From: Pelagibius sp036570545
GTDB taxonomy: Bacteria > Pseudomonadota > Alphaproteobacteria > Kiloniellales > Kiloniellaceae
Assembly (NCBI GenBank): GCA_036570545.1
Contig: DATCXZ010000004.1
Coordinates: 1-14,948, forward strand
Length of the DNA stretch: 14,948 nucleotides
Direction: 5' to 3'
The translations under genes were made by a program, and so were the position numbers. Positions 5,432-12,516 of the stretch are shown here, piece after piece. Below the pieces are notes generated by a model. It ran no database searches and had not been told where the DNA came from. It saw nothing but the letters and a program-made list of their open reading frames with translations. Each line of letters begins with the position of its first letter. The first letter of the stretch is position 1.

Positions 5432-8287
5432 ATGAGCGTCGACTATCGTCCCACCGTCTTCCTGCCGAAGACCGATTTTCCGATGCGCGCCGGGCTCGCC
5501 GCCAACGAGCCAAAGGTGCTCGAGCGCTGGGAAGCGATCGACCTCTTCGCGCGGCAGCGCGAAGTCTCTGCGGGCCGCGAGAAGTTCATCCTGCACGACG
5601 GGCCGCCCTACGCCAACGGCCACCTGCACATCGGCCACGCCCTCAACAAGATCCTCAAGGACGTCATCAACCGGGCGCACCAGATGCTCGGCAAGGACGC
5701 CCACTACGTGCCGGGCTGGGACTGCCACGGCCTGCCCATCGAATGGAAGATCGAGGAACAGTACCGTGCCGCCGGCAAGGACAAGGACGCCGTGCCGGTG
5801 CTCGAGTTCCGCCGCGAGTGCCGCGACTTCGCCGCAAAGTGGGTGAAGATCCAGACCGAGGAGTTCAAGCGCCTCGGTGTGATCGGCAACTGGCAGCGGC
5901 CCTACACCACCATGTCGTTCGACGCCGAAGCACAGATCGTGCGCGAGATCGGCAAGTTCCTGGTCAACGGCGGCATCTACAAGGGGTCGCGCCCGGTGCT
6001 GTGGTCGGTGGTCGAGAAGACCGCGCTGGCCGATGCGGAGGTCGAGTACCACGACCATGTCTCGACCACCATCTGGGTGCGCTTCCCGGTAGTCGCGAGC
6101 GCGAACCCGCTGCTCGACGGCGCCTCGGTGCTCATCTGGACCACCACGCCGTGGACTATTCCCGGCAACCGCGCCGTGGCTTTCGGCGAGGAGATCGCCT
6201 ACGGCGTCTGGCGCGTCGACGCCGCTGGCGAAGGCAGCGCCGCCGTGGCCGGCGAGAAGCTCGTCGTTGCCGACGATCTCGCCGAGCAGGTGAAGGCCGA
6301 CGCCGGCATCGAGGCGTGGACGCGGCTCGGCGATGCCGGCGATCTCGCGGGCACCGTGCTGGCGCATCCCTGGCGCGGCGTCGCGGCGGCGGCCGGCGGC
6401 TATGACTTCGGCGTGCCGGTGCTGGCCGGCGACTTCGTCACCACCGAGCAGGGGACCGGCTTCGTGCACATCGCGCCCGGGCACGGCGCCGACGACTGGG
6501 CGCTCGGCCTGAAGCACGCTATCGAGATCCCGCAGACGGTCGACGGCGCCGGCATGTTCTACGACCACGTGCCGCTGCTTGCCGGCGCTGTGGTCTACGA
6601 CACCAACGGCAAGCCGGGCGACGCCAACGGCCGCGTCGTGAAGGCGCTGGCCGAGGCCGGCCGCCTGCTCGCCAAGGGCAAGCTGACGCACAGCTATCCG
6701 CACTCCTGGCGCTCCAAGGCGCCGCTCATCTTCCGCAACACCGCGCAGTGGTTCATCTCGATGGACACCAACGAGCTGCGCGACAAGGCGCTGAAGGCCA
6801 TCGACGCCACACGCTTCGTGCCGGCGACCGGGCGCAATCGCCTGCGCTCGATGATCGAGCAGCGGCCGGACTGGTGCATTTCGCGCCAGCGCCTGTGGGG
6901 CGTGCCGCTGCCGATCTTCGTCGACAAAAAGTCCGGCGAGCCGCTGCGCGATGCCAAGGTGATCGAGCGCGTCGCCGATGCCTTCGAGCAGGAGGGCGGC
7001 GATGCCTGGTTCGCCAGCGATCCGCAGCGCTTCCTCGGCAACGACTACAGCGCCGAAGACTTCGAGCAGGTCACCGACGTGGTCGAAGTATGGTTCGATT
7101 CCGGCTCGACGCACTCCTTCGTGCTGGAGGCGCGCCCGGAGCTGAAGTGGCCGGCCGACCTCTACCTCGAAGGCTCCGACCAGCATCGCGGCTGGTTCCA
7201 CTCGTCGCTGCTCGAATCCGCGGGAACGCGCGGACGCGCGCCCTACGATGCGGTGCTCACGCACGGCTTCATCCTGGAGGAGCAGGGCCGCGAGAAGATG
7301 TCGAAGTCGAAGGGCAACGCCCTCTCGCCGCAGGATGTGGTCGACAGCCAGGGCGCCGACATCCTTCGGCTCTGGGTCGTCGCCTCCAACTACGAGGAGG
7401 ACCTGCGCTTCGGGCCCGAAATCCTGAAGCATCAGAGCGATGCCTACCGCCGCCTGCGCAACACGCTGCGCTACCTGCTCGGCAACCTCGACGGCTTCGA
7501 CGAGCGCGAGCGTGTCGCCGCTGCCGAGATGCCGGAGCTGGAGCGCTGGGTGCTGCACCGCCTGGCCGAGCTCGACCGCCAGGTGCGCCAGAACGTAGAA
7601 GACTTCGACTTCCACGCCCTCTACCAGGCGGTCTACACCTTCTGCGCCGTCGACCTCTCGGCCTTCTACTTCGATGTGCGCAAGGACGTGCTCTACTGCG
7701 ACCGGCCGGACTCGCTGCGCCGGCGCGCGTGCCGAACGGTGCTCGACGAGCTGTTCTCCTGCCTCACCGCCTGGCTGGCGCCGATCCTCTGCTTCACGGC
7801 GGAGGAAGCCTGGTGGACGCGCGGCACCGGCAAGGAGGCCTCGGTCCACCTGCGCACCTTCCCGGCGGTTCCTGCCGAGTGGCTCGACCCGGCGCTGGCC
7901 GCCAAGTGGGCCAAGGTGCGCGAGGTGCGGCGCGTGGTGACCGGTGCCCTGGAGGTCGAGCGCGCCGCCAAGCGCATCGGCTCCAGCCTGCAGGCGCGCC
8001 CGGTGGTGCACATCCAGCGCCCCGAGTTGAAGGATGCGGTCGCCGCGGTCGACTTCGCCGAGGTGGCCATCACCTCCGACATCGCCTTGAGCGACGCGCC
8101 CGCGCCGGCCGAGGCCTTCCGGCTGCCCGACGTCGCCGGGGTCGCGGTGGTCGCGGAGATTGCCGCCGGCGACAAGTGCGAGCGCTGCTGGAAGGTGCTG
8201 CCGGAGGTGGGCGCGGCCGCTGCGGCCCCCGACACCTGCACGCGCTGCGCCGATGCTGTGCAGCACCTCGGCGCTGCGGCGCAGTAG
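5432..8287 (+). CDS. ileS: Isoleucyl-tRNA synthetase
   Basis: A 951-residue class I aminoacyl-tRNA synthetase that charges tRNA-Ile. The HIGH motif lies at 66-69 within GPPYANGHLHIGHAL. The CP1 editing domain, which removes misactivated valine, shows LIWTTTPWTIPGNRAV, and DWCISRQRLWGVPLP follows in the catalytic domain. The KMSKS loop is at 622-626 (EKMSKSKGN). The C-terminus has a zinc-binding pair of CxxC motifs at C916/C919 (CERCWK) and C936/C939 (CTRC), as in zinc-containing bacterial type enzymes such as that of E. coli. Length fits. The ATG at 5432 gives the normal start MSVDYRPTVFLPKTDFPMR and has GAGAAG upstream. It lies 72 bases after ribF and 19 bases before lspA, so ribF-ileS-lspA is probably one transcription unit. 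Confidence 0.98.
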   Translation: MSVDYRPTVFLPKTDFPMRAGLAANEPKVLERWEAIDLFARQREVSAGREKFILHDGPPYANGHLHIGHALNKILKDVINRAHQMLGKDAHYVPGWDCHGLPIEWKIEEQYRAAGKDKDAVPVLEFRRECRDFAAKWVKIQTEEFKRLGVIGNWQRPYTTMSFDAEAQIVREIGKFLVNGGIYKGSRPVLWSVVEKTALADAEVEYHDHVSTTIWVRFPVVASANPLLDGASVLIWTTTPWTIPGNRAVAFGEEIAYGVWRVDAAGEGSAAVAGEKLVVADDLAEQVKADAGIEAWTRLGDAGDLAGTVLAHPWRGVAAAAGGYDFGVPVLAGDFVTTEQGTGFVHIAPGHGADDWALGLKHAIEIPQTVDGAGMFYDHVPLLAGAVVYDTNGKPGDANGRVVKALAEAGRLLAKGKLTHSYPHSWRSKAPLIFRNTAQWFISMDTNELRDKALKAIDATRFVPATGRNRLRSMIEQRPDWCISRQRLWGVPLPIFVDKKSGEPLRDAKVIERVADAFEQEGGDAWFASDPQRFLGNDYSAEDFEQVTDVVEVWFDSGSTHSFVLEARPELKWPADLYLEGSDQHRGWFHSSLLESAGTRGRAPYDAVLTHGFILEEQGREKMSKSKGNALSPQDVVDSQGADILRLWVVASNYEEDLRFGPEILKHQSDAYRRLRNTLRYLLGNLDGFDERERVAAAEMPELERWVLHRLAELDRQVRQNVEDFDFHALYQAVYTFCAVDLSAFYFDVRKDVLYCDRPDSLRRRACRTVLDELFSCLTAWLAPILCFTAEEAWWTRGTGKEASVHLRTFPAVPAEWLDPALAAKWAKVREVRRVVTGALEVERAAKRIGSSLQARPVVHIQRPELKDAVAAVDFAEVAITSDIALSDAPAPAEAFRLPDVAGVAVVAEIAAGDKCERCWKVLPEVGAAAAAPDTCTRCADAVQHLGAAAQ

Positions 8288-8306
8288 CGCGGGCCTCCGC
8301 TCCGGC

Positions 8307-8786
8307 ATGCAGCGCGTCCTCGTCATCGCCGCCGTCACCCTGCTGCTGGACCAGCTCAGCAAATGGGCGATTCTCGAGGCGGTGATGCCGCCGCGGGGGG
8401 GCATCGCCATCACCGGCTTCTTCAACGTCGTGCTGACCTACAACACCGGGGTCAGCTTTGGGCTGTTCCAGGGCGAGGCGGCTTGGCAGCCCTATTTTCT
8501 CATCGCCGTGAACCTGGTGGTTTCCCTGGCCTTGCTGGTTTGGGTGAGGAAACAGGACGGCCCCCTGCTGATCTGGGCGGTCGGACTGGTCGTTGGCGGG
8601 GCGGTGGGCAACGCCGTCGACCGTTTCCATCAGCCTGGGGTAGTGGACTTTCTCGACTTCCACCTGGCCGGCTGGCACTGGCCGGCCTTCAATGTGGCCG
8701 ACAGCGCCATCGTCTGCGGCGTCCTTCTGATCGTCGCGGACGGGTTGTTCCAGCCGGGCAGGAAGGGTAATAAGGGGCGGGGATAG
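8307..8786 (+). CDS. lspA: Lipoprotein signal peptidase (signal peptidase II)
   Basis: A 159-residue inner-membrane aspartic protease that cleaves the signal peptide of diacylglyceryl-modified prolipoproteins. Four membrane helices can be seen near 3-20, 63-81, 86-104 and 128-150. Family motifs are in order: LLLDQLSKW at 12-20, YNTGVSFGLF at 45-54, GGAVGNAVDRF at 97-107, VVDFLDF at 112-118 and FNVADSAI at 128-135. By comparison with characterised enzymes the catalytic pair is D114 and D132. The ATG at 8307 is chosen because it gives a protein starting right before the first helix; upstream codons overlap ileS. It follows ileS by 19 bases and precedes a lipoprotein gene by 14 bases. Confidence 0.97.
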   Translation: MQRVLVIAAVTLLLDQLSKWAILEAVMPPRGGIAITGFFNVVLTYNTGVSFGLFQGEAAWQPYFLIAVNLVVSLALLVWVRKQDGPLLIWAVGLVVGGAVGNAVDRFHQPGVVDFLDFHLAGWHWPAFNVADSAIVCGVLLIVADGLFQPGRKGNKGRG

Positions 8787-8800
8787 GGAGGTAGTCTGAA

Positions 8801-9370
8801 ATGGAACGCAACATGACAGGAAGACTTCTCATAGTCGCCGGCTTGGCGCTGGCGGTCTCGGCCTGTGGGGGTTTTCGCGACAGCCTAGGCCTCACCAAGC
8901 AGTCGCCCGACGAATTCCGTGTGGTGTCGCGCGCGCCCCTGACCTTACCGCCGGACTACAACCTGCGCCCGCCGGAGCCGGGCGCGCCGCGCCCGCAGGT
9001 CGGCAGCGCCTCGCAGCAGGCCGAGCGCGCGGTCTTCGCCAACAGCCAGAATGCTGCTGTGCGGCAACAGGGTACGGTTGCGCGCACGGCGGGCGAGCAG
9101 GCCCTGCTGGTCGCCACCGGTGCTACCGAGGCGAATCCGGACATTCGCTACATCGTCAATCGTGAGACCAAGCAGATCAACGAAGAGTCGGAGCGCTTCG
9201 TCGACGCTCTGGTATTCTGGAACGATCAGATGCCGGCCGGCAGCATCGTCGATCCGGTGGCGGAGACCCGCCGCCTGCAGGAGAACGCCGCGCTCGGCCA
9301 GCCGCCGACCACCGGGCCGACGCCGCAGATCGAGCGTCGCCGTCAGGCGCCGCTGGAAGGCTTGTTCTGA
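8801..9370 (+). CDS. DUF3035 lipoprotein, BamF-type outer-membrane assembly factor candidate
   Basis: A 189-residue exported lipoprotein. Basic residues, a hydrophobic core (LLIVAGLALA) and a lipobox VSAC place the lipidated cysteine at C22. Aspartate is not at +2 (Gly is), which fits sorting to the outer membrane by the E. coli rule. After the lipobox comes GGFRDSLGLTKQSPDEF then VVSRAPLTLPPDYNLRPPEP, a pattern I recognise from the alphaproteobacterial DUF3035 family; the rest is polar, Gln/Arg-rich and probably flexible. In Caulobacter a protein called BamF belongs to the beta-barrel assembly complex, and this family has been given that name; the link here is from memory and moderate. The start has GGGAGG 9 bases upstream. 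Being next to lspA, it is a natural substrate of its neighbour. Confidence 0.82.
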   Translation: MERNMTGRLLIVAGLALAVSACGGFRDSLGLTKQSPDEFRVVSRAPLTLPPDYNLRPPEPGAPRPQVGSASQQAERAVFANSQNAAVRQQGTVARTAGEQALLVATGATEANPDIRYIVNRETKQINEESERFVDALVFWNDQMPAGSIVDPVAETRRLQENAALGQPPTTGPTPQIERRRQAPLEGLF

Positions 9371-9425
9371 GGCGAGCGGCCGGCGTCTCGCGTTGCCGCG
9401 GGCGCCGCTGCACCGCACAGAGATT

Positions 9426-9435
9426 AACGATCGTT
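9426..9435. repeat. 10-base perfect palindrome
   Basis: AACGATCGTT lies 56 bases after the lipoprotein stop, in the gap before the M16 genes. It could be an operator half of the control region or chance. Confidence 0.3.
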
Positions 9436-9449
9436 CATCACAAAGCGAC

Positions 9450-9473
9450 CGGGCGTCCGCTTGCGGGCGCCCG
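9450..9473 (+). terminator. Strong hairpin after the lipoprotein gene, probable transcription terminator
   Basis: CGGGCG (9450-9455) pairs with CGCCCG (9468-9473), and inside it CCGC (9457-9460) pairs with GCGG (9463-9466). The single mismatch, T9456 with G9467, becomes a G-U wobble in RNA. The result is a stem of about ten pairs closed by a CUUG-type loop. It lies 80 bases after the lipoprotein stop, before the next unit. There is no true U-tract, only CGTTCGT, so Rho-independent action is uncertain; it may instead protect the 3' end or be an operator. Confidence 0.5.
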
Positions 9474-9490
9474 CGTTCGTGCCATATAGA
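9461..9490 (+). promoter_or_regulatory. Possible promoter of the M16 peptidase pair
   Basis: TTGCGG (9461-9466) and TATAGA (9485-9490) are separated by 18 bases; with CATATA (9483-9488) the spacing is 16. The -35 lies within the hairpin-forming sequence at 9450-9473, so the two calls compete or overlap. It would give a leader of about 60 bases. Confidence 0.3.
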
Positions 9491-9509
9491 GGCACATTGG
9501 AATCATTTG

Positions 9510-9525
9510 GCTCTAGCGCTAGAGC
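9510..9525. promoter_or_regulatory. 16-base perfect palindrome upstream of the M16 genes
   Basis: GCTCTAGCGCTAGAGC is identical on both strands. It lies 31 bases before the TTG start of the first M16 gene. It contains two CTAG tetramers, and a third follows at 9530-9533; CTAG is generally scarce in proteobacterial DNA. As DNA it is a good candidate operator for a dimeric regulator; as RNA it could fold into a six-pair hairpin with a GCGC loop. Confidence 0.5.
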
Positions 9526-9556
9526 ATCCCTAGCAACGCCAGAGGGAGTCTCGGAA

Positions 9557-10942
9557 TTGGCAGTTTCCCGCCGCCCGGCCCTGTTGCGCGCTTCTCTTCC
9601 CGGCGCGCTCGCCGTCCTTCTGGCGGCCGCTTTCGCCCTCCTGACCCCCGCCCTCCTGACCCCGGCCCAGGCCAAGGTCTTCGATCCCGTCAGCTTCACC
9701 CTCGACAACGGCCTGCAGGTCGTGGTGGTAGTGAACCGCCGCGCGCCGATCGTGCACCACTCCGTGTGGTACCGCGTCGGCGCCGCCGACGAGCAGGCCG
9801 GCGAATCGGGGCTCGCGCACTTTCTCGAGCATCTGATGTTCAAGGGCACCGAGACTCTGAAGCCGGGCGAGTTCTCCGACATCATCGCCGCCAACGGCGG
9901 GCGTGAGAATGCCTTCACGTCGTGGGACTACACCGGCTATTATCAGACCGTCGCTGCCGATCGCCTCGAGATCATGATGAAGAACGAGGCCGACCGCATG
10001 GCCAACCTCAGGCTCACCGACGACGTGGTGCTGCCGGAGCGCGAGGTGGTGCGCGAGGAGCGGCGCAGCCGCATCGACAACGATCCCGCCAGCCAGCTCG
10101 GCGAGATCAGCCGCGCGGTGCAGTTCCTCAACCACCCCTACCGCATTCCCATCATCGGCTGGGATCACGAGATCGAGCAGCTCAGCACCGAGGCGGCGAT
10201 CCGCTTCTATGACAAGTGGTACGCGCCCAACAATGCCGTGCTGATCGTGGTCGGCGACGTCGATCCCCAGCGCGTGCGCGCGCTGGCCGAGAAGTACTAC
10301 GGCGTCATCCCGACGAAGGACATCCCCGAGCGCCAGCGCGTTGCCGAGCCGCCGCAGAACGCGTCGCGCGAGGTGCGTCTGGTAAGCCCGCGAGTGGCCC
10401 AGCCGCAGGTCTCCATCAGCTATCTGGCGCCGAGCTATCGCCAGGCGACCGGTAACGAGGCCTATGCGCTGCAGGTCGCCTCCGAGATCATCGGCGGCGG
10501 CGCCACGGCCCGCCTCTACAGCCGGCTGGTGGTCGAGCAGGGCATTGCCGGCGCGGCCGGGGCCGGCTACAGCCCGACCAACTACGACTACTCCACCTTC
10601 GGATTCTACGTGGCGCCGCGCCCCGGCCAGGAAGTGGAGCCGGCCGAGGCGGCGCTGCGCAAGGAGATCGCCACGCTGCTGGAGAAGGGCGTCAGCGAGG
10701 AAGAGGTCGCCGCCGCCAAGAAGCGCCTGGTGGCCGGCGCGGTCTATGCCCGCGACAACCTCAGCACGGCGCCGCGCGTGATCGGCGCCGCGCTCACCAC
10801 CGGCGGCAGCCTGGAGCAGGTGGAAAGCTGGCCCGAGCGGATCGAGACGGTGACCGCCGCGGAAGTCAACGCGGCTCTCGAGTCGGTGCTGCGCGACGAG
10901 CAATCGGTGACCAGCTATCTGCTGCCCGAGCCGACAACTTGA
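9557..10942 (+). CDS. M16-family zinc metallopeptidase, catalytic subunit, exported
   Basis: A 461-residue pitrilysin-family (M16B-type) peptidase. A signal peptide runs to about residue 40 (a hydrophobic stretch ending TPAQA before KVFDPVSF), so it should act in the periplasm or be lipid-tethered elsewhere. The inverted zinc motif HxxEH is intact: H88-F-L-E91-H92, with the third ligand about 75 residues on, E167 or E168, in REVVREERRSR. The second M16 domain runs from about residue 215 and contains GGGATARLYSRLV. The start is the TTG at 9557: GAGGGAG lies 8 bases upstream and MAVSRRPALL makes a proper signal-peptide start. An in-frame start at 9461 exists but would put 32 non-conserved residues first. 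The next gene is an M16 paralogue, which fits a heterodimer. Substrate unknown. Confidence 0.92.
   Translation: MAVSRRPALLRASLPGALAVLLAAAFALLTPALLTPAQAKVFDPVSFTLDNGLQVVVVVNRRAPIVHHSVWYRVGAADEQAGESGLAHFLEHLMFKGTETLKPGEFSDIIAANGGRENAFTSWDYTGYYQTVAADRLEIMMKNEADRMANLRLTDDVVLPEREVVREERRSRIDNDPASQLGEISRAVQFLNHPYRIPIIGWDHEIEQLSTEAAIRFYDKWYAPNNAVLIVVGDVDPQRVRALAEKYYGVIPTKDIPERQRVAEPPQNASREVRLVSPRVAQPQVSISYLAPSYRQATGNEAYALQVASEIIGGGATARLYSRLVVEQGIAGAAGAGYSPTNYDYSTFGFYVAPRPGQEVEPAEAALRKEIATLLEKGVSEEEVAAAKKRLVAGAVYARDNLSTAPRVIGAALTTGGSLEQVESWPERIETVTAAEVNAALESVLRDEQSVTSYLLPEPTT
9634..9663. repeat. Perfect 15-base tandem duplication in the signal-peptide region
   Basis: CGCCCTCCTGACCCC occurs twice in a row, at 9634-9648 and 9649-9663. 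It keeps frame and encodes ALLTP twice in the hydrophobic part of the M16 signal peptide, lengthening it by five residues. Base-perfect identity suggests it is recent. Confidence 0.85.
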
Positions 10943-10992
10943 GAGACCGCCGACCACAACGCCGGCGAACCGGCCACGCCGAGGAAAGGACG

Positions 10993-11022
10993 CTGCCCGT
11001 GGACAAGCTGCCCGTGGACAAG
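10993..11022. repeat. Perfect 15-base tandem duplication at the start of the second M16 gene
   Basis: CTGCCCGTGGACAAG occurs at 10993-11007 and 11008-11022. It doubles the candidate GTG start (10999 and 11014), both in frame, so the N-terminus carries LPVDK twice if translated from upstream. Confidence 0.85.
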
Positions 11023-12423
11023 GCCCTCCGGCACCGCCGGATGAAGAACGCCGTTGCCGCCGCAGCGCCCGCGCCCCGGCCGGCGGCCTGGGTGCTCGCG
11101 CTGCTGGTGCTTCTGACTCTGCTGCTTGGCGCCGTCCAGGCGCGCGCCGTCGAGGTGCAGCGGGTGGTCAGCCCCGGCGGCATCGAGGCCTGGCTGGTCG
11201 AGGATCATACTAATCCCATCATCGCCCTCGAGCTCGCCTTCCGCGGCGGATCGGCGCTCGACCCGGAGGGCAAGGCCGGCCTCGCCCACATGGCCGCCAG
11301 CACGATCGACGAAGGCGCCGGCCCGCTCGACTCCCAGGCCTTCCAGGGCGAGCTCGACAATCTCTCGATCAGCCTGCGCTTCCAGGCCGGGCTCGACAGC
11401 CTCAACGGCTCGCTGGCGACCTTGACGGAGAACCGAGACCGTGCCTTCGAGTTGCTGCGTCTGGCGCTGACCGAGCCGCGCTTCGACGAGGAGCCGGTCG
11501 AGCGCATCCGCAGCCAGATCGTCGCCAGCCTGTCGCGCCAGGCAGAAGATCCCAACTACATCGCCGGGCGCGTGCTGCGCCGGCTGATGTATGGCGAGCA
11601 TGTCTACGCCCGGCCGACCCGCGGCACTGAATCCTCCATCGCGCGCATCACCGTCGAGGATCTGCGCGGCGTCGTCGCGCAGCGTTTCGGGCGCGACCGC
11701 CTCTTCGTCGGCGTGGTCGGCGACATCACGCCGGACGCGTTGGGCAAGGTGCTCGACGACACCTTCCTCGCGCTCCCGGAAAAGGCCGCGCCCTTCGAGA
11801 TCGGCAAGGCGAAGGTGCAGAACAAGGGCGAGACGGTAGTGATCGCCAAGCCGATCCCACAGTCGGTGGTGGCGCTCGGCCAGGAAGGCATCGCGCGCCA
11901 CGATCCAGACTACTACGCCGCCTATGTCGTGAACTACATCCTCGGCGGTGGCGGCTTCTCCTCGCGCCTGGTCGAGGAGGTGCGCGAGAAGCGCGGCCTC
12001 GCCTACTCCGTCTACTCCTACCTCGCCGGCTACGACCACGGCGACCTGGTCTACGGCGGCACCGCGACCCAGAACGCTCGGGTCGGCGAATCCCTCGACC
12101 TCATCCGCCAGGAGTGGCGACGCATGGCAGAGCAGGGACCGACCGCCGAGGAGCTGGACGCCGCCAAGCGCTACCTCACCGGCTCGTTTCCGCTGCGCTT
12201 CAGCAGCTCCGACAATATCGCCGGCATGCTCGTGGGCATGCAGATCGAGAACCTCGGCATCGACTACCTGGAAAAGCGCAACGGCTACGTCGAGGCGGTG
12301 ACCCTGGAGCAGGCCAAGCGCGTCGCCAAGGAGCTCTACAAGCCCGACGCGCTCACCGTCGTCGTGGTCGGCACCCCCGACGGTGTCACCCCCACCCGCG
12401 AGGCCCCCAGCGACGGGAGCTGA
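10999..12423 (+). CDS. M16-family peptidase-like protein, non-catalytic partner subunit, exported
   Basis: About 474 residues with the same two-domain M16 layout as its neighbour. A basic N-terminus and a long hydrophobic segment (WVLALLVLLTLLLGAVQARA) precede VEVQRVVSPGG, consistent with export. The zinc site is lost: where HxxEH is expected it reads H97-M-A-A-S101, so both the catalytic Glu and the second His are missing. The C-terminal half keeps REKRGLAYSVYSY (from residue 329), the Arg/Tyr-bearing segment used for substrate binding in M16 pairs. This catalytic-plus-inactive arrangement is known from mitochondrial processing peptidase and from Sphingomonas Sph2681/Sph2682. The start is uncertain: GTG 10999 (GAGGAAAGG upstream) is preferred, while GTG 11014, ATG 11041 or a TTG at 10939 overlapping the previous stop remain possible. 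It is almost certainly co-transcribed with the first M16 gene. Confidence 0.9.
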   Translation: MDKLPVDKALRHRRMKNAVAAAAPAPRPAAWVLALLVLLTLLLGAVQARAVEVQRVVSPGGIEAWLVEDHTNPIIALELAFRGGSALDPEGKAGLAHMAASTIDEGAGPLDSQAFQGELDNLSISLRFQAGLDSLNGSLATLTENRDRAFELLRLALTEPRFDEEPVERIRSQIVASLSRQAEDPNYIAGRVLRRLMYGEHVYARPTRGTESSIARITVEDLRGVVAQRFGRDRLFVGVVGDITPDALGKVLDDTFLALPEKAAPFEIGKAKVQNKGETVVIAKPIPQSVVALGQEGIARHDPDYYAAYVVNYILGGGGFSSRLVEEVREKRGLAYSVYSYLAGYDHGDLVYGGTATQNARVGESLDLIRQEWRRMAEQGPTAEELDAAKRYLTGSFPLRFSSSDNIAGMLVGMQIENLGIDYLEKRNGYVEAVTLEQAKRVAKELYKPDALTVVVVGTPDGVTPTREAPSDGS

Positions 12424-12444
12424 GGGACGCTCCATTAGAGGCGC

Positions 12445-12492
12445 GCCGTATAGCCCGCCCTGCCGCTCGCGGGGCGCCGCGGCTATAGTGGC
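12445..12492 (+). promoter_or_regulatory. Long imperfect inverted repeat between the M16 pair and aidB
   Basis: TATAGCC at 12449-12455 pairs perfectly with GGCTATA at 12481-12487. GCC/GGC outside them and CGCCC/GGGCG inside extend the stem with small bulges. It follows the second M16 stop by about 20 bases and precedes the aidB ATG by about 25. It could terminate the M16 transcript or act as an operator for aidB. No T-tract follows. Confidence 0.4.
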
Positions 12493-12502
12493 CTCCCCCT
12501 GC

Positions 12503-12510
12503 AAAGGAGG
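12503..12510 (+). promoter_or_regulatory. Strong ribosome binding site of aidB
   Basis: AAAGGAGG lies 6 bases before the ATG at 12517 and fixes this start. Confidence 0.8.
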
Positions 12511-12516
12511 CGTCCG

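Noticed and set aside
4166..8425. A very long open frame on the minus strand, over 1400 codons, opposite ribF-ileS-lspA
   Set aside because: It is antisense to three certain genes with full motifs, its protein is Arg/His/Ala-rich without domains, and it runs through the 15-base repeat. It follows from GC-rich third positions on the coding strand.
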